Source: Ilex aquifolium
Taxonomy: Eukaryota > Streptophyta > Magnoliopsida > Aquifoliales > Aquifoliaceae
Length of the DNA: 64,000 bases
Direction: 5' to 3'
Assembly (NCBI GenBank): GCA_951799425.1
Contig: OX637393.1
Coordinates: 5,654,744-5,718,743, forward strand
Below the pieces are notes generated by a model. The model made no database searches and was not told the DNA's origin. It was given only the letters and a program-made list of their open reading frames with translations. Positions within the stretch are counted from its first letter, which is position 1; every line of letters starts with the position of its first letter. This document shows positions 43,048 through 54,271 of the stretch, in pieces. The position numbers and the translations under genes were made by a program.

Positions 43048-43787
43048 GATACTATTTAGTGTAAGAATTTATTCTTCCTTTCTCTCGTCGGATTGGGAGT
43101 GCTATGCAAATGCTTAGCCAATAAAATGAGATTCTAGGAATCTCTCTTTGTGACGTTTAGAAAGACCCCTTTCCAAGGTGTTTGTGAGCCAAAAATAGTC
43201 TGGCACCGACATTCGGGGCTGAATGGCCTATCCAGAATAGCCCATCTCTAGATGGGCTACAAGAGTGAAAAGTTTGGTTGCTAGTGTTTACGTAAATTCC
43301 TACATGTTTATTAGGTGCCTATATTTATAATAATTCTGATGAAAAGGAAAGACTTAAAAAAGTTATTGATAAAAATGGACAAGAAACAGATCAATTTGAT
43401 TCGATTTGCAACCTTTATAATTTAAGAGTTCTATTAAACCTTAATTGCTAAGCTCATCCGACCAATTTGATTTATTTTAGAAGGGTCGTTCCCTACTTCT
43501 TGTTTCTGTCTAAATGACAATAGGGACGTACTAGTTGAAAATTATGCATTTTGGGTTTTTTTTTATGGCACAGTGTATGAATAGAAGCTTTACATGCATT
43601 GAAAAATTATATCAAAATATTATTTGGACCAAATTTAATAACATAATCGGCTGATGTAATAACAGCAGTTATAGGATTGACAATGCATTCTATTGAACAT
43701 TGGGTCCCTGCTAATGTAACAAAGAGAATGAATTAGATTAACAAATTGGGTCAAAAAATTTAGAGTTTTTCCTGGTTTGTTATGCAG

Positions 43788-44035
43788 GTTATAAACCATG
43801 GAGTGAGTGCTTCACTGTTAGAGGACTTGAAGAGAGAGATTGTTAATTTCTTCCAACAACCTTTGGAAGAAAAAAAGAAGCTTTGGCAACAACCAGACAA
43901 CCATGAAGGGTTTGGCCAGCTCTTTGTTGTATCAGAGCAGCAGAAGCTTGATTGGTCAGACATGTTCTACATAACCACCCTTCCGCCCACTCTAAGGAAG
44001 ACCCAATTGTTTGAAAATCTACCTCCAAAGCTCAG
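43788..44035 (+). CDS. Dioxygenase copy I, exon 2
   Basis: Acceptor TTATGCAG. It reads VINHGVSASLLEDLKREIVN through to LPPKL. The donor is CAG|GTCTCT, directly followed by a CT microsatellite. Phase is 0 at the start and two bases at the end, completed by exon 3. Confidence 0.9.
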
Positions 44036-44061
44036 GTCTCTCTCTCTCTCTCTCTCTCTCT
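44036..44061 (+). repeat. CT microsatellite overlapping the intron 2 donor
   Basis: The intron starts GT(CT)n, about 12 units, so positions +3 onward of the 5' splice site are the repeat itself. Copy II has the same arrangement with a longer run. Confidence 0.9.
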
Positions 44062-44320
44062 AAGTATGACAGACACTTGGTGGACATTGTGCCAATAATG
44101 TGGGTGTGTTATGCAACCAGCACGGATTCGTTCAGTGATTGAAAAACAGGTGTGACATAAACTCGCACATCTGAGCTCAGATTACTCTTTCCTAATTTTG
44201 TTTAACCGATGAGCTTCATTGGTGGATAATTGGGTGCATCTAAAGTTTGAGTTAAAGTCGTTCCACCAAAGATTGAAATTGCCAAAGGAAATTGTTTTAT
44301 TATAGATGATGTGATTTCAG

Positions 44321-44663
44321 CTTCATGGTAAATTGCAGAGAGACAATGGAAGCTTACTCAATAGAAGTGAAAAAGCTAGCCATGACCATCTTGAGGCAAA
44401 TGGCTAAGGCTCTAAAGATGGATGATGAGGAGATCACAGAACTATTCACTGATGGGGTCCAATCAATGAGAATGAATTACTATCCTCCATGCCCACAGCC
44501 AGATATGGCCATTGGCTTCACTCCTCACTCTGATGCAGATGCCCTAACAATTCTCTTTCAGCTCAATGAAACTGAGGGTCTCCAGATTAGGAAAGATGGG
44601 AAATGGGTGCCTATAAAACCACTTCCAAATGCTTTTGTAGTCAACATTGGTGACATTATGGAG
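44321..44663 (+). CDS. Dioxygenase copy I, exon 3
   Basis: Acceptor GATTTCAG. The exon carries [19 protein letters not shown] and the iron-binding HSD (H241, D243), and ends NIGDIME at GAG|GTAATA, phase 0. Only two bases differ from exon 3 of copy II. Confidence 0.92.
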
Positions 44664-45121
44664 GTAATATTTACTCTATCAACAGTATAGCTTGAAATTA
44701 GGAGTGAAATCAGGCAGAGTAGTAATTTTTGATACTTGGGTGAATTTTGGACAAAAAAAAAAAAAAGGCAAAAGAATAACTAAATTTGGGTAATACTCGG
44801 ATTGAGAGGTCAAGTTTTTCAGACCCAACCCGAATAAGCAAAAATTAGGTTTAATTAGAATTTGGCAATACTTGAATTAAGATGAAAGTTTTTTCGATAC
44901 CCAACCAGAATAAGTGGAATTGGGTTTATTTGAAATTGGATAATACTCAGATTGAGGTAACGGGTTTTTGAGACTTAACGAAAATAAGTTGAATCGGACA
45001 TAACTGGGATTGAATCTGAATTCTAATCCAAGTTGTGAAACCCGAGAATTGGACTTTGTATTCCTATAGTGTGATCAAAGTAGAAATTTGATAACATGAA
45101 ATTTGTCCTGTGCCTTGACAG

Positions 45122-45364
45122 ATTGTGAGCAATGGTGTGTATAGGAGCATTGAACACAGAGCAACAGTGAACTCAACCAAAGAGAGGTTCTCCATTGCAA
45201 CATTCTACAGCTCCAACCTACACTCACAACTGGGGCCTGCACATAGCCTTATTGGACCCCATCACCCTGCAGTTTTTCGACAAGTCCCCATTGAAGAGTA
45301 TTTCAAGGAATTTTTTGCAAGAAAACTTGATGGTAAGTCATACCTTGATTTCATGAGAATATGA
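45122..45364 (+). CDS. Dioxygenase copy I, exon 4
   Basis: Acceptor CCTTGACAG. It reads [13 protein letters not shown] with the distal His (H298) and the RFS 2-oxoglutarate motif (R308, S310). It ends [10 protein letters not shown] with TGA at 45362. Confidence 0.92.
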   Translation: MVSNGVYRSIEHRATVNSTKERFSIATFYSSNLHSQLGPAHSLIGPHHPAVFRQVPIEEYFKEFFARKLDGKSYLDFMRI

Positions 45365-46555
45365 GTTGGGAGGGTGACACTAGTTTGAGTAAGAGGCCAC
45401 CTATCCATGCTGGAGATATAAATTTGGGTAAATCCCATTTTACCCCATGAAAGATATAAAAATTTGGAATGTTCAGTGCAAAATCTACAAATATTAACTT
45501 TATTTTTTAAGTTCATATAACATTACTCAAAAAAAAAAATATCATTTTTTTCTTTTTCTGTAGATGGTGTTCATTATTGTTTGTAAACAAATTTCCTATC
45601 GAAAAGTAAAATTTGGTATCGTACCAATAAGTAAAAAATACTTTAAAATGTAGTAAAGTTTACTCCAAAAAAAATGATAAGTGAACCCAAAAAGTATATT
45701 CATCTCAAAAATATCATCAAAAATATCATATAAATACTAAAAAAAGAATAATGTTGTTGACGCCACCTTTGTGCACCACCTCTCTTACACCACCTGATGT
45801 GGTATAATTAGAGTCATCGAAAATTTAATAGATTCTGTGAGACATACTAATTTAATCATTTATATTGAGGTGATGCACAAAAGTGATATAAAAAAGTGTC
45901 GTGTGTATCATTTTTTTTTGGGTGCCGTAGTCAAATTCTTATTGATTTTCAAGTACCAAAACACTCAAACGTGGCCTAGTAGGTAGATTTTGTTGTCGGG
46001 CCCACGTAGATGCTCTTGTTTTATAACAAGAAATCGTCCACTCCTCCTATGATTAATTTAATGTTGGTTTCATTTTAATTCATGTCATATTTAGGTTAGT
46101 GGTATTTCTTTTTCATGATACAGATTACAGACTTTATCAACTTGCAATCAAGAGGTCATATCAGCTTCAGCTCGGTCACAACTACAACTAGATCAACAAT
46201 CCTCCAAATGAGCTCCAGAAGGCCTGAAGCAATTTGGGTCACAAGAGGGGGGAGGGATGAAGAGTAAAGCTCAGCCACAGATCTCATCTAAGGATAAGAT
46301 CACCAATGTTACGTTACCTGTTTCTAGAAGGTCACACATGCCTAAGGAAACGTTGGCTCAACGGCTCAATATTCTATCCAAAATCTTAACTAACAAGGGG
46401 ACCACCCCATGTAGGGGTGTCCATAAGCCGGCCGGGTCTGGCCGAGTTAGGCCTGCGAATTTTTTTTTGAATTGGGCCTGGGTATTGTAGGTTTAAACCT
46501 TTACCTAAGTGAGTTATCGGGCGGATCGGACCTAGCTGGACTTCAAGTAAGACAA
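45365..46555. other. 3' flank of copy I and start of the next duplication unit
   Basis: Colinear with 52689-54985. The empty site for the solo LTR of unit 2 is at about 45813. A short open frame from 46257 (MKSKAQPQISSKDKI) has a counterpart at 54704; no domain is recognised. TGTCCATAAGCCGGCCGGG-type transposon-end text begins near 46415. Confidence 0.5.
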
Positions 46556-47580
46556 AAATAAAATTTTTAAATATATCACAATATTAAAATTTTAAAAAAA
46601 TAAGACAAAAATAAATATTAATGTGGCATTGATGTGATGATATTTTTAATTGTATTTAAATTTTTTAAAATATAAATTTTGTTTGTCGCATCAGAAGAGG
46701 ATACCAATACTGAATTTTCGATTCACGAATTATACATGTTGATCCAATTACAATATGATTAATTAGACTTGTCAATGGATCAGATTTTGATTGAATTTTG
46801 TTAGTCCGAATCCAAAATTTATTTTTAAAGTTTGATCCAATTATCTTATAGATTTTATTTTCATGATTCATGTCTTAATTCATTAATAATCCGAAATTCC
46901 ATTTGACCCAAATACAACTCGTGCGTGAAAATTTTTTGGTAGGGTGCAACTTGGGCAGGCCAACCCGAATTTAACCCCTAAAAAATAGGGGTTGGGTTGG
47001 GTCTGGGTTAAAAAAAATCAATCTGAATTGAATTTAGACAATACCCGAGTTGAGGTCTTGGGTAATCGAGTTTAACCCAATTATATATTCGAATTCAACC
47101 TGAATATTAAATCGGGCTCAACCAGATTATTATGGTTAAATATTGAGTTCAGTATGCTTTTTTATATTAATTTGGCTATAATAGTCATTATGTTAAGAAA
47201 AATGTAATTTAATTTTTTTCTAGTATGATTTTATATATTTTAAATACTATGGTTTTTGTGTTAAATATTTAATTAAAGTTACTGATTGTTATTTCTAGTG
47301 AATATTATGTAGTATGTACCAGATTTAAAACAACATACTAATTTTGGGCATAAACAAACACAACCCGCCCAAATTCAATTTAAACAATATTCGGATTGAG
47401 TACTCCGAATTGAGATCGGGTTGACCTCACAACCCAGCCCAACCCGCCCAAATCGCATCCTAAATTTTTGGGGGCAGGGGAAAGTAAAGTCAAAAGGTAC
47501 TGTTCAAAGAAAAGCAAGAATCTCCTTGGTTTCTCTTCACCAAAACCTTATCTTCTTCCTGAGCCTGCTAGTTGGAGTCC

Positions 47581-47847
47581 ATGGAGTCGTCTCCAGAAGA
47601 AGTAGCAGTAAATTTTGGAAAATCACTGATAGTGCCTAGTGTCCAAGAGCTGGCTAAACAGCCCATCACCCAGATCCCACCTCGGTACGTTCGCCGAGAT
47701 GATCGGGAACCTCCTCTGATCATATCCACCGGGGTGTGGATGCCGTCGGTACCCATCATCGATTTACAGAGCTTGATCGTTGGAGAGACTGCGAATTCTG
47801 AACTGGAGAGGCTTCACTCAGCTTGTAGAGAATGGGGTTTTTTCCAG
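47581..47847 (+). CDS. Dioxygenase copy II, exon 1 (SRG1-like 2OG-Fe(II) oxygenase)
   Basis: First of four exons (47581-47847, 51031-51278, 51611-51953, 52446-52688; 1101 nt, 366 residues), the same lengths and phases as copy I. ATG at 47581, MESSPEEVAVNFG. Donor CAG|GTTAGC. The protein has H241-x-D243, H298 and R308-x-S310, so the iron and co-substrate residues are complete. Its intron 1 is 3.2 kb and contains a TIR transposon. Its promoter lacks the solo LTR of copy I. Differences from copy I in exon 1 include R/S, A/V, S/P, V/L, V/A, H/N and Q/E. It is the better candidate for the functional copy, since it lacks the long intron and the LTR promoter. Substrate not predictable. Confidence 0.93.
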
Positions 47848-48242
47848 GTTAGCTTTCTGTCATCATTTGTGATATTGCCAAACACAGTCTCAACTCAAAC
47901 ATTGGTATTTAATACGTGAGTAATGCCACTTGGACTGAGTTGATCTGGGCATTTAATTTATTACTATTATTAATTTAATTATAAGTTTATATTAATTTAT
48001 TTTGACTTAAGTTAGTGATCTAATAAATCATGACTATTGAACTGATAATAAATTCGATCCGAATAATGGGGCGCTCTGGTAGGTTTACCTTCATACCTAG
48101 TTATACTATGCCTTGTTTTGGATTTTGATGCAGTGTTGTTGAAAGATTGTTAGTATTAGTTTTAGAGATGTAATTTTAAGGGTCATCCACGGGCCGGCCA
48201 GACCCACGAGTTAACGGTCCGACCGTTCTGTCAATACGTCAA

Positions 48243-49190
48243 GGGTGTGTTTTTCAAAGCTTTAGGGGATAGGATTGGTTTGAATTTTTAATCCAAACCA
48301 ATCCAATGAAAACCCAATAACTAGGATACCAACGAAGTGATGTAATCATATCACTCGTTTGGAAAGTAATATCTTATATTATGGGGCCCACGGACAAACC
48401 AAATTTTTTTGAGTCAAATCTCTTTACTTTCACATGAATTTACAATTTTAACCTTTAATTCTATCCAAACCAAAGTCAATGTTGGCTATGAAATTTTATT
48501 CATGTTGTCCACCTTTATATTTCATAAAAATGTAACAGATGTGTCACCAAGGGAAAATACCGAAAATAATTCGATTTTCATTTTTCCAAAAGTTCACAAG
48601 TGCGAGCATATTAATTTCCTCATAATATTGTTCCACATTGTTTTGAAAAAAAAAAATTAAGAACAACGAAATAAACGATTCGATGTCACATAAACATATT
48701 TACATTAAATAACTTATCAAAAAACTCAGATACCAAAATCATCAAACACAACTTATCAAAAAACCCAGATACCAAAATCAACAAAAACTACCAAAAACCT
48801 CAATTCCTCTACAGACGACACAAACATTCACATGTAATGATGTAAGTACCATCACATTAACGTTCCAATGCAAAATGCAAGAGACCCATTTCACCAAAAT
48901 GAACAAATATCACAACCGAAATGCAAGAAATCCTAGAAGAAATCTAAGAAACCTTACACCTATTCTTTGTATCTACAATCAGCAAATGTGGAGTTTGTAG
49001 CCAATGTTCCACAGACTATGTACACGAAATGAAGATTCTTTCAGCCTTGGAAGCTCAAACCCAAAACACGGAAAAAGGGGCCTCCCAATCCGAAGCAGAA
49101 CTAAGTATTGTTTGAAAATTATTGCATAAACTATCCTTAATTTTTAATCCTAATTTCATTGTCATCACTGTATACAGACATAGAGAGAGC

Positions 49191-49235
<45 letters not shown>

Positions 49236-49759
49236 TGAAAGAGAGACGCAGATATATATATATATACACACACACACAGACAGATATATATATATACACA
49301 GACATAGAGTGATAGATAGATATATATATATATATACACACACAGATGTAGAGAGAGAGACAGAGACAACGAGATTGAGATATATATATACAAAGAGAAA
49401 GAGAGAGAGAGAGAGATACCTTCCGATGGCGGACCAGTGGGCGCCGTGGAGGAGGGAACAAACGAGGTGAACAGAAGAAGACAAAAAAAGGGGGTAAAAT
49501 ATTGGTTACTGTACAAGGGTATTAATGTAAATACCCGCCCAATCCGGTCACTGGGCTAACTTATCCCAAAGTTAGCGTGGGATACATTTAAGTGGGTCAG
49601 ATGGGTTAAATGGGGGAAATTACTACGGGCCGAGGAAATGAGCCCAACGAGTATCCCATTCACAAAAATGGATCCAAACCAGGGTTTTGTGGGCCCCCGG
49701 ATATTTTAACCCAGTCCAATGGCAGTTATCCCCTTTAATCCCCTTTGCCAAACACACCC
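48243..49759. mobile_element. TIR DNA transposon in intron 1 of copy II
   Basis: 1517 bp with imperfect terminal inverted repeats, GGGTGTGTTTTTCAAAG at the left and GGGTGTGTTTGGCAAAG read inward from the right, flanked by CAA at 48240-48242 and 49760-49762. There is no transposase. It lies inside a further insertion of about 200 bp (from about 48095 to 49820) that copy I lacks. The 3-bp target size suggests a PIF/Harbinger-like origin, but this is not certain. Confidence 0.7.
49194..49420. repeat. Compound TA/CA/GA microsatellite
   Basis: Runs of TA interspersed with CACA, CAGA and GAGA blocks inside the TIR transposon. Open frames across it encode Tyr/Ile-rich low-complexity text and are not genes. 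Confidence 0.9.
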
Positions 49760-51030
49760 CAACAGATTGTGTCGACCCGGTCTAAAAAGGTTGGCCGATG
49801 ATTTCGCCCAGATGGACATTCGCATACTACCCAAATGGGCCTTAATGGGTCATATTCAAATTCAGGAGGTGTTTGTGAGCCAAATAGTCTGGCAGGATGG
49901 GTAGGACCTTAGGCTCACTTGCAGCTACTCAAAAAAGATATGCTCGAATGCTTTTGAGTTTGATATTTCTATACCGAATTGAATGCATGTGAAAAGGATG
50001 AACAAACTGATAGCAATAGTCTATTACGTGAATAGAGGTATACCACACACATTAGTCCCCAAAAGGGCAAGAAGTGCACTTTTTTCTTTATTTTACCCAT
50101 TAGTTAAGGCATATGCTTCTCATTGTTCAGGCTTATGACTTACCTCATGCTCCCCGATTCTAAAGGAGAGAATAAATGCACTACTTCTCAGTGCACTTTC
50201 ATCGGTCGCTCACACACTTCTTACAAACAGATACTATTTAGTGCAAGAATTTATTCTTCCTTTCTCTCGTTGGATTGGGAGTGCTATGCAAATGCTAAGC
50301 CAATAAAATGAGATTCTATGAATCTTTCTTTGTGACGTTTAGAAAGACCCCTTCCCAAGGTGTTTGTGAGCCAAATAGTCTGGCACATGGGTCGGACCTC
50401 TAGCTAGCCCGACATTCGGGGCTGAATGGCCTATCCAGAATAGCCCATCTAGCCAAGACTGAAAAGTTTGGTTGCTAGCATTTATGTAAATTCCTACATG
50501 TTTATTAGGTCCCTATATTTATAATAATTCTGATGAAAAGAAAAGACTTAAAAAAGTTATTGATCAGATGTACCAATCCTGCATGATCATTGTCACACTT
50601 GACCCTGAAAATGGACAAGAAACAAATCAATTTGATTCGATTTGCAACCTTTATAATTTAAGAGTTCTATTAAACCTTAATTGCTAAGCTCATCCAACCA
50701 ATTTGATTTATTTTAGAAGGGTCGTTCCCTACTTCTTGTTTGTGTCTAAATGACAATAGGGACGTACTAGTTGAAAATTATGCATTTTGGGTTTTTTTTT
50801 TTTTTTATGGCAGTGTATGAATAGAAGCTTTACATGCATTGAAAAATTATATCAAAATATTATTTGGACCAAATTTAATAACATAATCGGCTGATGTAAT
50901 AACAGCAGTTATTGGATTGACAATGCATTCTATTGAACATTGGGTCCCCCCGCTAATGTAACAAAGAGAATGAATTAGATTAACAAATTGGGTCAAAAAT
51001 TTTAGAGTTTTTTTCTGGTTTGTTATGCAG

Positions 51031-51275
51031 GTTATAAACCATGGAGTGAGTGCTTCACTGTTACAGGACTTGAAGAGAGCGATTGTTAATTTCTTCCAAC
51101 AACCTTTGCAAGAAAAAAAGAAGCTATGGCAACAACCAGACAACCAGGAAGGGTTTGGCCAGCTCTTTGTTGTATCAGAGCAGCAGAAGCTTGATTGGTC
51201 AGACATGTTCTTCATAACCACCCTTCCGCCCACTCTAAGGAAGACCCAATTGTTTGAAAATTTACCTCCAAAGCT

Positions 51276-51278
<3 letters not shown>
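51031..51278 (+). CDS. Dioxygenase copy II, exon 2
   Basis: Acceptor TTATGCAG, VINHGVSASLLQDLKRAIVN through LPPKL, donor CAG|GTCTCT. It differs from copy I by five amino-acid changes (E/Q, E/A, E/Q, H/Q, Y/F) and two silent changes. Confidence 0.93.

Positions 51279-51320
<42 letters not shown>
51279..51320 (+). repeat. CT microsatellite overlapping the intron 2 donor
   Basis: GT(CT)n of about 20 units begins exactly at the 5' splice site, about eight units longer than in copy I. Confidence 0.9.
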
Positions 51321-51321
<1 letters not shown>

Positions 51322-51610
51322 AGTATGATAGACACTTGGTGGACATTGTGCCAATAATGTGGGTGTGTTTGTAGTGTTCTCTTTGAACAAGAACGGTTTT
51401 ATGCAACCAGCATGGATTTGTTCAGTGATTGAAAAACAGGTGTGACATAAACTCGCACATCTAAGCTCATATTACTCTTTCCTAATTTTGTTTAACCGAT
51501 GAGCTTCATTGGTGGATAATTGGGTGCATCTAAAGTTTGAGTTAAAGTCGTTCCACCAAAGATTGAAATTGCCAAAGGAAATTGTTTTATTATAGATGAT
51601 GTGATTTCAG

Positions 51611-51953
51611 CTTCATGGTAAATTGCAGAGAGACAATGGAAGCTTACTCAATAGAAGTGAAAAAGCTAGCCATGACCATCTTGAGGCAAATGGCTAAGGC
51701 TCTAAAGATGGATGATGAGGAGATCACAGAACTATTCACTGATGGGGTCCAAACAATGAGAATGAATTACTATCCTCCATGCCCACAGCCAGATATGGCC
51801 ATTGGCATCACTCCTCACTCTGATGCAGATGCCCTAACAATTCTCTTTCAGCTCAATGAAACTGAGGGTCTCCAGATTAGGAAAGATGGGAAATGGGTGC
51901 CTATAAAACCACTTCCAAATGCTTTTGTAGTCAACATTGGTGACATTATGGAG
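51611..51953 (+). CDS. Dioxygenase copy II, exon 3
   Basis: Carries [16 protein letters not shown] with H241 and D243. It differs from copy I only at S/T and F/I. The F/I change lies four residues before H241. Confidence 0.94.
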
Positions 51954-52445
51954 GTAATATTTACTCTATCAACAATATAGCTTGAAATTAGGAGTGAAAT
52001 CAGGCAGAGTCGGTCCTAACCCAATCCGAAATGTTAGTGTTTGAATAGTAATTTTTGATACTTGGGTAAATTTTGGACAAAAAAAAAAAAAGCAAAAGAA
52101 TAACTAAATTCGGGCAATATTCGGATTGAGTGGTCAAGTTTTTCAAACCCAACCCGAATAAGCAAAAATCAGGTTTAATTAGAATTTGGCAATACTTGAA
52201 TTAAGATGAAAGTTTTTTCGATACTCAACCAGAATAAGTGGAATTGGGTTTATTTGAAATTGGGTAATACTCATATTGAGGTAATGGGCTTTTGAGACTT
52301 AACCAAAATAAGTTGAAACGGGCATAACTGGGATTGAATCCGAATTCAAATCCGAGTTGTGAAACCCGAGAATCGGACTTTGTATTCCTATAGTGTGATC
52401 AAAGTAGATATTTGATAACATGAAATTTGTCCTGTGCCTTGACAG

Positions 52446-52688
52446 ATTGTGAGCAATGGTGTGTATAGGAGCATTGAGCACAGAGCAACAGTGAACTCAA
52501 CCAAAGAGAGGCTCTCCATTGCAACATTCTACAGCTCCAACCTACACTCACAACTGGGGCCTGCACATAGCCTTATTGGACCCCATCACCCTGCAGTTTT
52601 TCGACAAGTCCCCACTGAAGAGTATTTCAAGAAATTTTTTGCAAGAAAACTTGATGGTAAGTCATACCTTGATTTCATGAGAATATGA
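52446..52688 (+). CDS. Dioxygenase copy II, exon 4
   Basis: [13 protein letters not shown] with H298, R308 and S310, stop TGA at 52686. Changes from copy I are F/L in RFS/RLS, I/T and E/K. Confidence 0.94.
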   Translation: MVSNGVYRSIEHRATVNSTKERLSIATFYSSNLHSQLGPAHSLIGPHHPAVFRQVPTEEYFKKFFARKLDGKSYLDFMRI

Positions 52689-53546
52689 GTTGGTAGGGTG
52701 ACAATAGTTTGAGAAAGAGGCCAGCTTTCCTAGTTGGAGATATAAATTTGGGTAAATCCCAATTTGCCCCATGAAAGATATAAAAAAATTTAATTTGTCC
52801 CCCGAATGATTTATTTTTTCACATTATCCCCTCAAAGAAATAAAAACGTTGTAATGTGGTTCACCGTCTTATTTCTGTTTGGTTGTCTGTCTGTTTTGTG
52901 ATTGCTGATTGAAAATTTGTTTTGAAGAGGCAAATTTCTGAATCCAAATAGATGACGTATTGTAGGGTCGGATTAGTTATACGAGTTGCAAAGAAAGCCA
53001 ATATACAAATAAGAAAAAGGAATTCAATATGGGAATATAGAACAAATCTATTACAAATAGATGTCTAATGTGTTAATCTTCATGGCAGCCTGTTCATATA
53101 AATGTTATACGATGCGATTTTTGGGTTGCTAGAGTATGATAACAAGGCCAAATTTGGAATGTTTAGTGCAAAATCTACAATACGATTTAGTGCAATTTTT
53201 GGAATATTTTTTACTTATTAAGTCTATTTCTTAAGTTCATGTAACATTACTCAAAAAACAAAAAAAAAAGTTTTTTTTTTTCTGTAGATGGTGTTCATTA
53301 TTGTTTGTAAAAAAATTTCCTATCGAAAAGTAAAATTTGGTATCCTATCAATAAGTAAAAAATACTTTAAAACGTAGTAAAATTTACTCCAAAAAAAATG
53401 ATAAGTGAACCCAAAAAGTATATTTATCTCAAAAATAAATAAATTTCATCAAAAATATCATATAAATACTAAAAAAAGAATAATGTTGTTGACACCATCT
53501 TTGTGCACCACCTCTCTTACACCACCTGATGTGGTACAATTAGAGC
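52689..53546. other. 3' flank of copy II
   Basis: Non-coding. Compared with copy I it has about 390 extra bp (about 52780-53150), inserted or retained. I see no gene. Confidence 0.5.
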
Positions 53547-54271
53547 TGATGATGCACAAATCGGTTTTGCGCAAAATCAACAGTCGAGTATATGAAGAGA
53601 TGTAATTAATGAGTAGTAAATAGGCAATCAATAGCAAAACAGTAAATAATAACAAACACACAAAGATTTACAGTGGTTCGGTTCGGGTGACCTACTCCAC
53701 TCTCAAGAACAGCAGCGGTGGTCGGAGGTGTTTTATTAATGAATAATGTGACCGGGAGACTAACTCCGGGTGTATTACAATGCTTGGGAGAGAGAGAGAG
53801 AGACAATGTGTGTAGAGAGATGTGTGAAGTCTCAAGGTCATGGGGTGATGTCTAGCTCTCTCTCTTTGTGGAGAGAACTTACATTATATAGGTTTAGTAA
53901 GGCGGTGACGTGAGGGAGAGTACTTCTACTATTTTGGTAAGTACAATCTTGGTAGGATTAGATCTCCGTATCCCGATATTCTTTCCCTCGTGCTCCTATT
54001 CCGTCGGAGGAGTGTCCTAGGCTGGTTGGACTTTGGGTTGAAGTGGTTCCAATGGTGCTGAGGAAGACTGAGGAGGAGAAAAAGGAGGACGAAGGAGAGC
54101 AGGGGGCCAGCACATGGGCGGCGCCCCCTTGGTCATCTGGGGGTTGCCTCTTGGTTTCTTCTGTGATTTGGACTTCCTCTTGATGGGTCGAACCAGTTTC
54201 AGTTGAGCTTTTCTTCAGACTTTCTCGGTTTATTTAAATTGGGTTTGGCCCAGATAAATCCGGACTCATCA
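53547..54271 (-). mobile_element. Solo LTR downstream of copy II
   Basis: 725 bp, TGATG...CATCA tips, with a perfect target duplication AGAGC (53542-53546 and 54272-54276). Copy I has the uninterrupted site near 45813. The sequence is related to the LTRs of element A (GTGGTTCGG...GTGACCTACTCCACTCTC block). Confidence 0.92.

Larger units (their letters stand above)
21115..46550 (+). repeat. Tandem duplication unit 1 (dioxygenase copy I)
   Basis: Sequence from about 21115 onward is colinear with 46556 onward through promoter, exons, introns and 3' flank (ending near 46550 and 54985). The units differ mainly by clean insertions: a solo LTR and a 19.3-kb composite in unit 1; a TIR transposon and a solo LTR in unit 2. 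Without insertions each unit would be roughly 6 kb. Confidence 0.85.

Noticed and set aside
49055-49516. Tyr/Ile- and Ser/Leu-rich frames on both strands
   Set aside because: These are translations of a TA/CA/GA microsatellite inside a TIR transposon.
50123-50311. Short frame in intron 1 of copy II with a CTFIGRSHTSYK stretch, faintly like a Copia integrase-end motif
   Set aside because: The match is too short and the surrounding protein does not align. The same DNA is in intron 1 of copy I, so at most it is an old relic.
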